A DNA stretch of 64,000 bases from an uncultured Limosilactobacillus sp. (GTDB lineage: Bacteria > Bacillota > Bacilli > Lactobacillales > Lactobacillaceae). The DNA is taken from the NCBI GenBank assembly GCA_944327195.1, contig CALVGV010000004.1:1-64000 (forward strand), written 5' to 3'. This document shows positions 48,887-56,846 of this stretch, one piece after another; position 1 is the stretch's first letter; each line of letters begins with the position of its first letter. A program made the position numbers and the translations under genes. Under the pieces are notes generated by a model. That model saw only the letters and a list, made by a program, of their open reading frames with translations. It searched no databases and was not told the origin of the DNA.

Positions 48887-50272
48887 ATGTCAAACACTAC
48901 CAGTCCGGTCGTCGTTAGCGTCGGCGACCGCTTCCCGTTGTCAATCAAGAAGCTGGGCGTGGCCGGCCAGGGGATCGGCTACTTCAAGCACAAGGTCTGC
49001 TTCGTGCCCGGCGCCCTCCCCGGCGAACAGGTCGTCGCCGAAGTCACCGCCGTTCACGAGCGCTTCCTCGAGGCCAAGCTCCACCGCCTCAAGCGCGCCA
49101 GCAAGGACCGGGTGACCCCGCGCGACGCGGTGGCCGGGATCGCCGGCGGCTTTGAGCTCGAACACCTCGCCTACCCGGCCCAGCTGGCCTACAAGCGCCA
49201 GATGGTCAAGGACAGCCTGGCCAAGTTCAAGCCCCACGGCTGGCGCCACTACCAGGTGCGGCCGACTTTGGCCAGCCCCCAGCAGTACGGCTACCGCAAC
49301 AAGGCCCAGTTCCAGGTGCGGGAAGTTGACGGCCAGGTGGTAGCCGGCCTCTACCGGGCCAACAGCCACCAGGTGGTCGACCTCAAGGAGTGCGCCGTCC
49401 AGCTGCCGCAAACGATGCGGGTGATGCGGGCCCTGGTAAACATGGTCGGCGACCTGCACATCCCGCCCTACGTCGAAGCCAACCACAGCGGGATCCTCAA
49501 GACGATCGCCATCCGCGAAACCACCACCGGCCAGCTCCAGGTGACCCTGATCACCAATACCAAGAAGCTGGTCAAGAAGCACCAGTTGCTGGAACGGATT
49601 GCCGCCGAACTGCCGGCAGTGACCTCGGTGATGCAAAACGTCAACCCCGGCGACACCCCGCTGGTTTGGGGGGAGGAGACGATTTGCCTGGCCGGGGAGG
49701 AAACCGTGACCGAAAGCCTGATGGGGCTGGACTTCAAGCTCTCGGCCCGCTCCTTTCTCCAGCTCAACCCCACCCAGTGCGAAAACCTCTACGAGCTGGC
49801 CGCCCAGGCCCTCGACCTCAAGCCCACTGACACCTTGATCGACGCCTACGCCGGGGTCGGCACGATCGGCCTCTCTTTGGCCAGCCGGGTGAAGCAGGTG
49901 CTGGGGATGGAAACAATCGCCGCCGCGGCGGCCGACGCCAACGCCAACGCCGCCCTCAACGGAATCACCAACGCCCGCTACGAATGCGGCCCGGCCGAGG
50001 AACTGCTGCCGAAGTGGCGGGCGGCCGGCCAGCACTTCGACGCCCTGGTGGTCGACCCGCCGCGGACCGGCCTCGACGACCGGCTGATCGAGACGATCCT
50101 GGCCGAGAAGCCGACCAAGTTCTGCTACGTCTCCTGCAACATGGCCACCCTGGCCCGCAACCTGGCCCGCCTGACCCCGACCTACCGGGTCGACTACATC
50201 CAGCCGGTCGACATGTTGCCGCAAACGCCGCGCTGCGAGGCGGTGGTCAAGCTCTCCCTGGCGGCGGACTAA
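48887..50272 (+). CDS. 23S rRNA (uracil-C5)-methyltransferase, RlmD/RlmCD type
   Basis: A 461-residue TrmA/RumA-family enzyme. It has an N-terminal TRAM domain (about 8-68), a central domain and a SAM-binding methyltransferase domain with IDAYAGVGTIGLSLA, VVDPPRTGLDD and the catalytic Cys in YVSCNMATLARNL. The four Fe-S cluster cysteines of E. coli RumA are not conserved: the region that normally has CGGCxxQH reads AGGFELEHLAY. The enzyme therefore lacks the cluster, as some Gram-positive relatives do. Exact target uridine (U747 and/or U1939) is not fixed by sequence. Confidence 0.87.
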   Translation: MSNTTSPVVVSVGDRFPLSIKKLGVAGQGIGYFKHKVCFVPGALPGEQVVAEVTAVHERFLEAKLHRLKRASKDRVTPRDAVAGIAGGFELEHLAYPAQLAYKRQMVKDSLAKFKPHGWRHYQVRPTLASPQQYGYRNKAQFQVREVDGQVVAGLYRANSHQVVDLKECAVQLPQTMRVMRALVNMVGDLHIPPYVEANHSGILKTIAIRETTTGQLQVTLITNTKKLVKKHQLLERIAAELPAVTSVMQNVNPGDTPLVWGEETICLAGEETVTESLMGLDFKLSARSFLQLNPTQCENLYELAAQALDLKPTDTLIDAYAGVGTIGLSLASRVKQVLGMETIAAAAADANANAALNGITNARYECGPAEELLPKWRAAGQHFDALVVDPPRTGLDDRLIETILAEKPTKFCYVSCNMATLARNLARLTPTYRVDYIQPVDMLPQTPRCEAVVKLSLAAD

Positions 50273-50276
50273 GTGC

Positions 50277-50305
50277 TTGTCATTTCCCGCCCGGTCCGCT
50301 AAAAT
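50277..50305 (+). promoter_or_regulatory. Promoter of the Y-family polymerase gene
   Basis: TTGTCA (50277-50282) and TAAAAT (50300-50305) are 17 bp apart. GGGAGGG lies before the ATG at 50340. No LexA/DinR box was recognised. Confidence 0.6.
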
Positions 50306-50339
50306 CTAACTAGAACATTTGTTTAGGGAGGGAACCGGG

Positions 50340-51644
50340 ATGGATTACGCAAGCGAACCCCGCGGGGTCTTTTTGATGATCGACAACAAGTCCTTTTACG
50401 CCACCGTGGAGTGCACCAGCCGGGGGCTCGACCCGCTGACCACCCCGCTGGTGGTGATGTCGGAGGCCGATAACACCGGCAGCGGCCTGATTTTGGCCTC
50501 CTCGCCGGCCGCCAAGCAGCTCTTCAAGCTCCACAACGTCAACCGCGCCCGCGACCTGCCCAACGACGACCGCCTGCTGGTGGTGCCGCCGCGGATGAAC
50601 CTCTACATCGAAAAGAACCTCGCCATCAACGACATCTTTTCCGAGTTCGTCGCCCAAGACGACCTCCTCCCCTACTCGATCGACGAATCGATCCTCGACC
50701 TGACCCACTCCTGGCGGCTCTACGGCGACAACATCCTGGCGGTGGTGCGCCGCATCCAGCGCGAGGTCTACCAGCGCCTCCACTTGGTAACGACGATCGG
50801 GATCGGCAACAACCCGGTCCAGGCCAAGCTCGCCCTCGACATCTACGCCAAGCACAACCCGGAATTCATCGGCGTGATCACCAACCAGACCGCCCGGGCG
50901 CGGATCTGGGCGATCAAGGACCTGACCAGCGTCTGGGGGATCAACACCCGGATGGCCGCCCGGCTGGAGCGGCTCGGTATCCACACGATGTGGGAGCTGG
51001 CCCACGCCGACCCCTACTTCTTGGAGGAGAAGCTGGGCAAGGCCGGCGCCCGCCTCTACGCAACCGCCTGGGGGGTCGACCACAGCTCGCCGGCCAAGAG
51101 CCACCGCCACAAGAAAAAGTCCGAGTCGGTCGGCAACTCCCAGGTCCTCCCCCGCGACTACCACACCAAGGAGGAGATCGAGTTGGTGATCAGCGAAATC
51201 ACCGCCCAGGTGGCCAGCCGCCTGCGGGCCAAGCAGAAGCAGGCCGGCGGGGTCTACCTCGGGATCGGCTACGCCCTCGGGGTGGTTGACGACCAGGGCA
51301 AGACCGGCTTCACCCACTCGCAGAAGCTGGCCGCCGACACCGCCGACACCCGGGTATTGATGGCCGAGGTCAAGGCCCTCTTTGAGCGCAGCTGGCGCGG
51401 CCAGCCGGTCCGCCACGTGGCCGTCGCCGCCACCCGGCTGACCAAGCGGTACGGCGAGCAGCTCGACCTCTTCGCCACCAAGGCCGATGCCACCGCGATC
51501 GACGTCGAAAACACGGTCGACGCCATCCGCAAGCGCTACGGCAAGACGGCGATCGTCCGCGCCGCCAGCCTGAAGAAGGGCGGGACCTTCATCGCCCGCA
51601 GCAAGCTGGTCGGCGGCCACACCGGGGGGCAGAGCCTTGAGTAA
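50340..51644 (+). CDS. Y-family DNA polymerase (UvrX/ImpB-MucB-SamB type)
   Basis: A 434-residue translesion polymerase. Catalytic carboxylates are in FLMIDNKSFYATVE (first Asp) and SIDESILDL (Asp-Glu). The palm is followed by a helix-hairpin-helix region (KDLTSVWGINTRMAARLERLGIHTM) and a little-finger domain. It resembles the UvrX/DinB2-like polymerases often found on plasmids, prophages and ICEs of Firmicutes. A small ORF (51637) overlaps its end, as is common for this family. No beta-clamp motif was sought in detail. Confidence 0.9.
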   Translation: MDYASEPRGVFLMIDNKSFYATVECTSRGLDPLTTPLVVMSEADNTGSGLILASSPAAKQLFKLHNVNRARDLPNDDRLLVVPPRMNLYIEKNLAINDIFSEFVAQDDLLPYSIDESILDLTHSWRLYGDNILAVVRRIQREVYQRLHLVTTIGIGNNPVQAKLALDIYAKHNPEFIGVITNQTARARIWAIKDLTSVWGINTRMAARLERLGIHTMWELAHADPYFLEEKLGKAGARLYATAWGVDHSSPAKSHRHKKKSESVGNSQVLPRDYHTKEEIELVISEITAQVASRLRAKQKQAGGVYLGIGYALGVVDDQGKTGFTHSQKLAADTADTRVLMAEVKALFERSWRGQPVRHVAVAATRLTKRYGEQLDLFATKADATAIDVENTVDAIRKRYGKTAIVRAASLKKGGTFIARSKLVGGHTGGQSLE

Positions 51645-51954
51645 AGACCAACCACAACTGGTGGCCAAGCGGATCTGCGACCGCCTGGCGACCTACTTCA
51701 AGCAAAAGAGCCGCACCCGCTACTGGATCGCCGTTGTCTACTACTCACCCGACGACTGCTACAACCTCTTTTTCAACGCCCGCCGGCCGCGCAGCTGGCA
51801 GCGGTCCTGGCCGATCGGGATCATCAAGGAGGCCGACCTCGACTACCTGATCGCCGTCCTCAACGCCATCCACGAGCGCTACCACTTCAGCTACGAGTAC
51901 CGCCAGTTCCAACCGCTGGAGCTGAGCCGCTTGCGGCGGGAAGTGAAGCCTTGA
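51637..51954 (+). CDS. Small protein co-transcribed with the Y-family polymerase
   Basis: A 105-residue protein beginning with TTG, overlapping the polymerase gene by 8 bases. It contains many aromatic residues (RYWIAVVYYSPDDCYNLFFNARRP). I do not recognise the domain. UvrX-type polymerase genes in Firmicutes are often followed by small genes, so it may modulate the polymerase; this is inference from context only. Confidence 0.65.
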   Translation: MSKDQPQLVAKRICDRLATYFKQKSRTRYWIAVVYYSPDDCYNLFFNARRPRSWQRSWPIGIIKEADLDYLIAVLNAIHERYHFSYEYRQFQPLELSRLRREVKP

Positions 51955-52068
51955 TTACACTTGCTTAACCGCCGCCTAAAAAATTGATTTCAGCTCGGCG
52001 AAAGTGTAGCCACCGCGGCCAAATGGGGCTATCATGGGATTAAGATTTTGTGGAAATAAGGGGACAAA

Positions 52069-52674
52069 ATGGAAACTTTTAAGAAAGTGATGAGCTGGGT
52101 CCTCCCAGTGGTCATCGGGTTGTTGATTGCCTTGGGGATTCGCACCTACATCGTGCAGCCGGTCCGGGTTGACGGGCCGTCAATGCTGCCGAACCTGCAA
52201 AACAACGAGCGGGTGCTGACCTGGAAGCAGGCTAAGATCCACCGCGGCAGCGTGGTCGTCTTCAACGCCAACGGGGTCGACCCGCAGGTATCGGAAAAGA
52301 CCTACTACGTCAAGCGGGTGATCGCCGTGCCGGGGGACACCGTCGAGGCCAAGAACGGCAAGCTCTACGTCAACGGCAAGCTGGTCAACCAGAAGTACAT
52401 CAGCGCCTACCAGCGCAAGCAGGGGACCGGGACCTGGACCCTCAAGTCGATCTCGGTTGACAACAGCTGGCTGAAGAACAGCGGCGCCACCAAGGTGACG
52501 GCCGGCCATTACTTCGTCTTGGGGGACCACCGGAGCGTCTCCAACGACAGCCGCTACTACGGTTTTGTTCCCAAGAAGAAGATCCTCGGGGTGGTTCAGG
52601 TTGGCTTCTGGTCCACCAACAGCACCAAGAAGAACAACGTCAATAACCAGTGGAAACACTACTTCGCAAACTAA
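52069..52674 (+). CDS. lepB: Signal peptidase I
   Basis: A 201-residue type I signal peptidase. One N-terminal helix (about 8-26) anchors it. The catalytic Ser38 is in VDGPSMLPNL, the Lys82 in YYVKRVIAVPGD, and the box E motif FVLGDHRSVSNDSRYYG follows. It cleaves secretory signal peptides outside the membrane. AAGGGGAC precedes the ATG, and a terminator follows the stop. Confidence 0.95.
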   Translation: METFKKVMSWVLPVVIGLLIALGIRTYIVQPVRVDGPSMLPNLQNNERVLTWKQAKIHRGSVVVFNANGVDPQVSEKTYYVKRVIAVPGDTVEAKNGKLYVNGKLVNQKYISAYQRKQGTGTWTLKSISVDNSWLKNSGATKVTAGHYFVLGDHRSVSNDSRYYGFVPKKKILGVVQVGFWSTNSTKKNNVNNQWKHYFAN

Positions 52675-52675
52675 G

Positions 52676-52708
52676 CAAAAACCGTCAGCATTGCGCTGGC
52701 GGTTTTTG
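52676..52708 (+). terminator. Terminator of lepB
   Basis: AAAAACCGTCAGC pairs with GCTGGCGGTTTTT. Confidence 0.88.
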
Positions 52709-52715
52709 TGTTAGC

Positions 52716-52803
52716 GGGGGCCTCCGGGGAGCAGCTTCCGGGAGACTGGAACGGGGTGGGCACAACTTTGAGCTCCCGGGTCTGCTCCCCTCCGGCCCGG
52801 CAA
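52716..52803 (-). repeat. Dispersed structured repeat, copy C (internally deleted)
   Basis: Read on the minus strand it has the family's 5' end (CCGGGCCGGAGGGGAGCAGAC), the GTGCCCACCCCGTTCCAGTC block and the 3' end (GCTGCTCCCCGGAGGCCC). Hairpin 1 and most of hairpin 2 are missing. The deletion joins two GAGCTCA/GCTCAAAG-like sequences. What remains can fold as one long stem of inverted ends. Confidence 0.85.
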
Positions 52804-53018
52804 CGGTGGTGCGTTGATATCTCTGCTTGCTAGGAAAGGTTACTATTAGTTGATTAAGTAGGCAACAAAATTTATTTTTCCGCAGAAAACTGCTATCTTC
52901 TACTTGAGAAAACCTATTTTTAGAGTTGAAAGCTCCATTTGCGGTGACAACAATGCTTGGCTCACCGATTTTACGTATGACTCGCCAGTTGAAAAGCAAG
53001 TTCACGGAGGAAAAGACA

Positions 53019-53318
53019 ATGCGTGGTCACCAGAAAAGAGCAGCATTTCGCGAATTGATCGACCAACTCCTGGCTGACGACACCGTTCAATTGAGTGCTG
53101 AGGCAACGGCCCAACTCGCGGCAGCAAAGGTGGCACTTGAAAAGAAGGTCCGGCTTGCGGCAATTGCCAACGACCTTTTTCCGGTCCTCCTGAAGGAGCG
53201 CTCCCGCCTCAGCAACCAGAAGCTCGAGGCATTATTTGAATTCACCCAGAAGGTGAGTTGGAAGGAACGCCTAGGGGTGGTCTACCCGGTTCCCGATCCA
53301 AACCGAACTAAGTATTAG
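53019..53318 (+). CDS. Bacteriocin-immunity-like small helical protein
   Basis: A 99-residue, mostly helical and charged protein. Its layout (ELIDQLL...LSAEATAQLAAAKVALEKK...VRLAAIANDLFPVLLKER...LSNQKLEALFEFTQKV) resembles the four-helix bundle of EntA-type class II bacteriocin immunity proteins. The start is the ATG at 53019 with GGAGG at 53006-53010. No bacteriocin gene or transporter is nearby, so it may be an orphan immunity gene. The 200 bases upstream are much more AT-rich than the rest of the window. Confidence 0.5.
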   Translation: MRGHQKRAAFRELIDQLLADDTVQLSAEATAQLAAAKVALEKKVRLAAIANDLFPVLLKERSRLSNQKLEALFEFTQKVSWKERLGVVYPVPDPNRTKY

Positions 53319-53338
53319 CTAGTCACCCATCGTTAAGT

Positions 53339-53381
53339 AAAAACGGCTTGGCCCCGGTTAACTTCCGGAATCAAGCCGTTT
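53339..53381. terminator. Terminator between the immunity-like gene and the OB-fold protein gene
   Basis: AAACGGCTTG pairs with CAAGCCGTTT, with an inner CCGG/CCGG pairing in the loop. Confidence 0.7.
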
Positions 53382-53453
53382 ATAGCTTTAGTGGGGTTGG
53401 CAGATTGCTACCAATCCCATTAGGGTGCTTGTAGCTTTATAGAACCAGTACCA

Positions 53454-54140
53454 TTAGCGGCCTTGGTCAACAAGCTTTGTCGTTTCATAAATTGACGGAA
53501 CCCGGTTTTCATCCCCCATCACCGTTTCATACTTTGTCATCCCTTCAGAACGACCATAAACAGTAACGGCATCGTCTTCAAGAATATCGCCATCTGGCAT
53601 CGTACTCTTCGGTACATAAACCATCGTTAATTGATCAGCATCATCGTCCATCGAAACTAGCAAGAGATAGTCACCTTTCTCTTCGTTAACTTGGGTAACG
53701 GTCCCCGAAAAGGTTACTAGCTTGCCAGACCAATCATTACTGTTTCGCGCGATGTTGTCGTACGACACTTGTTGATAGCTACTTTGATCATCCAAATTTT
53801 CATCATCGCTCTCTGATTCGCTCGAAGAGGACTCCTTCTTGGCACTCGAACTTGATGATGACTTCTTGGATGATGACGTTTTTTTGGATTCTGAGCTCTT
53901 CTTGTGAGAACTACTGCTCGTTGCCTCGTCAGCACTACTTTGACTATCATCGGGAACCGTTGTACTTGCGCCAACAAAGGTAACCACAAGAATAACAATC
54001 GAAGTCAATAATCGCTTCTTACTTTTCTTATAACCGTCGTCCTTATTCTTTCGTCCCTTAAAGACTTTAAACGCATAGAATAAAATGGCTAAACAAGAAA
54101 CAAAGAACCCAATCATGAAAATTGTGTATAAGAAACTCAT
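53454..54140 (-). CDS. Membrane protein with Ser/Lys-rich linker and C-terminal OB-like domain
   Basis: A 228-residue protein with two N-terminal helices (about 4-28 and 46-62), a long Ser/Lys/Glu-rich linker (about 70-115) and a C-terminal beta-rich domain (VSYDNIARNSNDWSGKLVTFSGTVTQV...). The last resembles the OB-fold modules found in many Firmicutes phage and host proteins. The start is the ATG at 54140 after GGAGG. Its codons are AT-richer than those of neighbouring genes, consistent with later acquisition. Function is unknown. Confidence 0.65.
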   Translation of the reverse strand: MSFLYTIFMIGFFVSCLAILFYAFKVFKGRKNKDDGYKKSKKRLLTSIVILVVTFVGASTTVPDDSQSSADEATSSSSHKKSSESKKTSSSKKSSSSSSAKKESSSSESESDDENLDDQSSYQQVSYDNIARNSNDWSGKLVTFSGTVTQVNEEKGDYLLLVSMDDDADQLTMVYVPKSTMPDGDILEDDAVTVYGRSEGMTKYETVMGDENRVPSIYETTKLVDQGR

Positions 54141-54351
54141 CTTAAACTCCTCCACGTAAATACATTTAACCAAAATAATCATATCATTGTTTTTTTGATA
54201 ATCAATTTATAATTTTCTGTGAAGGAGACTGCTATTCCCATTTAATGAAAGTTATATCTAAGACCTTTTCCAGCCTAGTGAATACTCCTTGACCTAGGGA
54301 CATCCCCAAATTCCATGCATAGAATGGCTATGGCTTTCTTGCGCCATCGTT

Positions 54352-54668
54352 GCCGGGCCGGAGGGGAGCGAAAATGCGGGCCAAGATGGTGAAATTTCAC
54401 TTGGCGGGTTTCCCGCCTAGTGAAAGGCCAAGCTTTGAGACCCGGAGGGGCTCAAAGTTGTGCCCACCCGGTTCGCCACTAGCCAATCGCTCGTCGCCTT
54501 GCTCCTCGTTCTTGGGTGGCTATCGGATGGAACGTTCCTAAGCTCTCAAGCTCCCGCCGGTCGCTTTCTAGCAAAGGAACACTCGCACATCGTCACGGTC
54601 CCGCAATTTTCGCGGAGCGGAGGCCCCCCGTTCCAGTCTCCCGGAAGCTGCTCCCCGGCGGCCCCCGC
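54352..54668 (+). repeat. Dispersed structured repeat, copy D (with ~160-base insertion)
   Basis: The 5' part (CCGGGCCGGAGGGGAGCG) leads to hairpin 1, TTTCACT-tGGCGGG/CCCGCCt-AGTGAAA, and hairpin 2, CTTTGAG/CTCAAAG, then TGCCCACCC. The element is then interrupted from about 54470 to 54628 and resumes with CCGTTCCAGTCTCCCGGAAGCTGCTCCCC. The insertion has no ORF that I can support. Copy D shows paired base changes in hairpin 1 relative to copies A and B. The 582-base gap 54141-54722 otherwise holds only the thrS terminator and a short AT-rich stretch. Confidence 0.85.
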
Positions 54669-54675
54669 CCCAATC

Positions 54676-54706
54676 AAAAAAGCCCCGCACCTGCGGAGCT
54701 TTTTTA
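54676..54706 (-). terminator. Terminator of thrS
   Basis: AAAAAAGC-CCGCA pairs with TGCGG-GCTTTTTT; usable on both strands. Confidence 0.8.
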
Positions 54707-54722
54707 GGTTCAAGCGGAAAAA

Positions 54723-56531
54723 CTAGTTTTCCCGCGAGTAGTTGGCAATGTCAGTCAGGATTTCGTCGAGGAAGGCCTGCTTGCTCATGCTCGTTTGGTC
54801 CTTTTCCCCGTACTTGCGGACGGATACCGAACCGTTGGCCATTTCGTCTTCCCCAACCACCAGGGTGTACGGCACCTTCTGGGTTTGGGCTTCACGGATC
54901 TTGTAGCCCATCTTTTCGTTGCGGTGGTCAACCTTTACCCGGATGTTGGCGGCCTTCATTTGGGCGGCCAGCTGGTCGGCGTATTCACCGTGCTTGTCGT
55001 CGGAAACCGGGATGATCGTTACCTGTTGCGGGGCCAACCAGGTCGGGAAGGCACCCTTGTAGATTTCGGTCAGGTAGGCGATGAAGCGTTCCATCGTCCC
55101 CACCACCCCGCGGTGGATCATCACCGGCCGGTGTTGCTTGCCGTCTTCACCAACGTAGTGGAGGTCGAAGCGTTCCGGCAGCATGAAGTCGAGTTGGATC
55201 GTCGACATCGTTTCCTCGTTACCGAGGGCCGTCTTGGTTTGGATATCCAGCTTCGGGCCGTAGAAGGCGGCTTCCCCTTCGGCTTCGTAGTAGTCGAGGC
55301 CGAGGTCGTCCATGGCGCCCTTCAGCATCTTTTGGGCCTGTTCCCACATCTCATCATTTGCGTAGTACTTCTCGGTGTTCTTCGGGTCACGGTAGGAGAG
55401 GCGGAAGGTGTAGTCGGTGATGTCGAAGTCCTTGTAAACGCTCATGATCAGCTTCAGGATCTTGGCGAATTCAGTTTGGATTTGGTTCAGCGCCACGAAG
55501 GTGTGGCCGTCGTTTAAGGTCATTTCCCGCACCCGTTGCAGACCGGAAAGGGCGCCGGACTTTTCGTAGCGGTGCATCATCCCCAGTTCGGCGATCCGCA
55601 GCGGCAGGTCGCGGTAGGAGCGGATGTGGTGCTTGTAGACCTGGATGTGGGACGGGCAGTTCATCGGCCGCAGTTCCAGCATTTCGCCGTCGCCCATGTC
55701 CATCGGCGGGAACATGTCGTCGCGGTAGTGTTGCCAGTGACCAGAGGTCTTGTAGGCGTCGAGGTTCATCAGGACCGGGGTGTAGACGTGTTCGTAGTCG
55801 TCGGCCACTTCGCGGTCAATGATGTAGCGTTCGATCGTCCGCCGGATGGTGGAACCCTTCGGCATCCAGTACGGCAGGCCGGCCCCAACCTTCGGGTCAA
55901 CGAAGAAGAGGTCGAGCTGGTTCCCGATTACCCGGTGGTCGCGTTCCTTGGCTTCCTGGCGGGCCTTGAGGTCGGCGTCCAGGTCGTCGGTGTTGAAGAA
56001 GACCGTCCCGTAGATCCGTTGGAGCATCGGGTTGGAGGACATCCCCTTCCAGTAGGCGCCGGCCACGGAGAGGAGCTTGAAGTGCTTGACCACGTTGGCG
56101 TAAACCAGGATCGGCGCGTCGGCCACGATGGCGGTGTCGCCCAGCTTGTAGAGGGCCACCTTGCCGTCCGTGGCGTGTTCCTTGAGCAGTTCGTTGGTGA
56201 ACTGGTCGTCGCCGGCTGCTGCTAGGGCGTCGTCAAGGGCCATCTCGGCAAATTCAACCTTGGCGCCGTCCTTGGCCAGCTTCTTCATTGCCGCTTCCAG
56301 GGCCGGCAGTTCGTCAGCCGAAACCTGTTGGTCATCGCGGTCGGAATCAACGTAGAACTGGTCGTCTTCGGCCACGGCCCCGCCGAGGCGAATCCCGTCA
56401 AATTCGCTTTCCAAGGCCGCCTTGAGCATCAAGGCGCTCATTTGCCGCAGGGCGGCGAGGGCTTCCTTGTTCCCGTCGCGTTCAATCTTTTCAACTTGGC
56501 CATCCGGCCCCATTACTGCAACTTGTGCCAT
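54723..56531 (-). CDS. thrS: Threonyl-tRNA synthetase lacking TGS and a functional editing site
   Basis: A 602-residue class II synthetase, about 40 residues shorter than usual. The catalytic core is normal: zinc Cys in [37 protein letters not shown], and a C-terminal anticodon-binding domain. The N-terminus has only about 28 residues before the editing domain, so most of the TGS domain is missing. The editing site is lost: the HxxxH motif reads MSALM, and the CxxxH motif region reads DAPIL. The start is secure: ATG after AAAGGAG, directly below the T-box. It should charge tRNA(Thr) but not clear Ser-tRNA(Thr) by itself. Confidence 0.93.
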   Translation of the reverse strand: MAQVAVMGPDGQVEKIERDGNKEALAALRQMSALMLKAALESEFDGIRLGGAVAEDDQFYVDSDRDDQQVSADELPALEAAMKKLAKDGAKVEFAEMALDDALAAAGDDQFTNELLKEHATDGKVALYKLGDTAIVADAPILVYANVVKHFKLLSVAGAYWKGMSSNPMLQRIYGTVFFNTDDLDADLKARQEAKERDHRVIGNQLDLFFVDPKVGAGLPYWMPKGSTIRRTIERYIIDREVADDYEHVYTPVLMNLDAYKTSGHWQHYRDDMFPPMDMGDGEMLELRPMNCPSHIQVYKHHIRSYRDLPLRIAELGMMHRYEKSGALSGLQRVREMTLNDGHTFVALNQIQTEFAKILKLIMSVYKDFDITDYTFRLSYRDPKNTEKYYANDEMWEQAQKMLKGAMDDLGLDYYEAEGEAAFYGPKLDIQTKTALGNEETMSTIQLDFMLPERFDLHYVGEDGKQHRPVMIHRGVVGTMERFIAYLTEIYKGAFPTWLAPQQVTIIPVSDDKHGEYADQLAAQMKAANIRVKVDHRNEKMGYKIREAQTQKVPYTLVVGEDEMANGSVSVRKYGEKDQTSMSKQAFLDEILTDIANYSREN

Positions 56532-56558
56532 CTTCTAACACTCCTTTAAAAAATAAAA

Positions 56559-56815
56559 AACGCCCCCTCCCCCGCGGATGCGGGAAAAGGGACGTTGGTT
56601 AACAAACTCAGCGTGGTTCCACCCAAAATTCAAGGCCCGTGGCCTTCTCTTGCGGTGGATAACGGTCACGACCCGGAGCACCTTATTTCGGTGTCAAACC
56701 AAGAGGTGGTATCACTAGCGGGGCTAACGGTTCTTCCAGCCAACGGAACCGCTCCCTGAATAGCGACCCGCTAGTGACGTGTCCTCTTTCAATTAGGGCC
56801 CATTATAGCACCTTT
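56559..56815 (-). promoter_or_regulatory. T-box riboswitch of thrS
   Basis: On the minus strand the leader has GGGTGGAACCACG (56625-56612), the T-box/antiterminator core, upstream of a terminator in which AACGTCCCTTTTCCCGC pairs with GCGGGGGAGGGGGCGTT, followed by TTTTTTA (about 56602-56562). A long imperfect stem around CACTAGCGGG/CCCGCTAGTG (about 56780-56715) forms the distal domain. TATAAT (about 56812) marks the promoter. Placement before thrS predicts tRNA(Thr) sensing. Confidence 0.9.
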
Positions 56816-56846
56816 CCCCCTTCGGTCAAGGGGCTAGGCGAGAAAA

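Noticed and set aside
54350..54726. Short open frames within repeat copy D
   Set aside because: They follow the repeat and its insertion. There is no similarity to proteins that I recognise and no start context.
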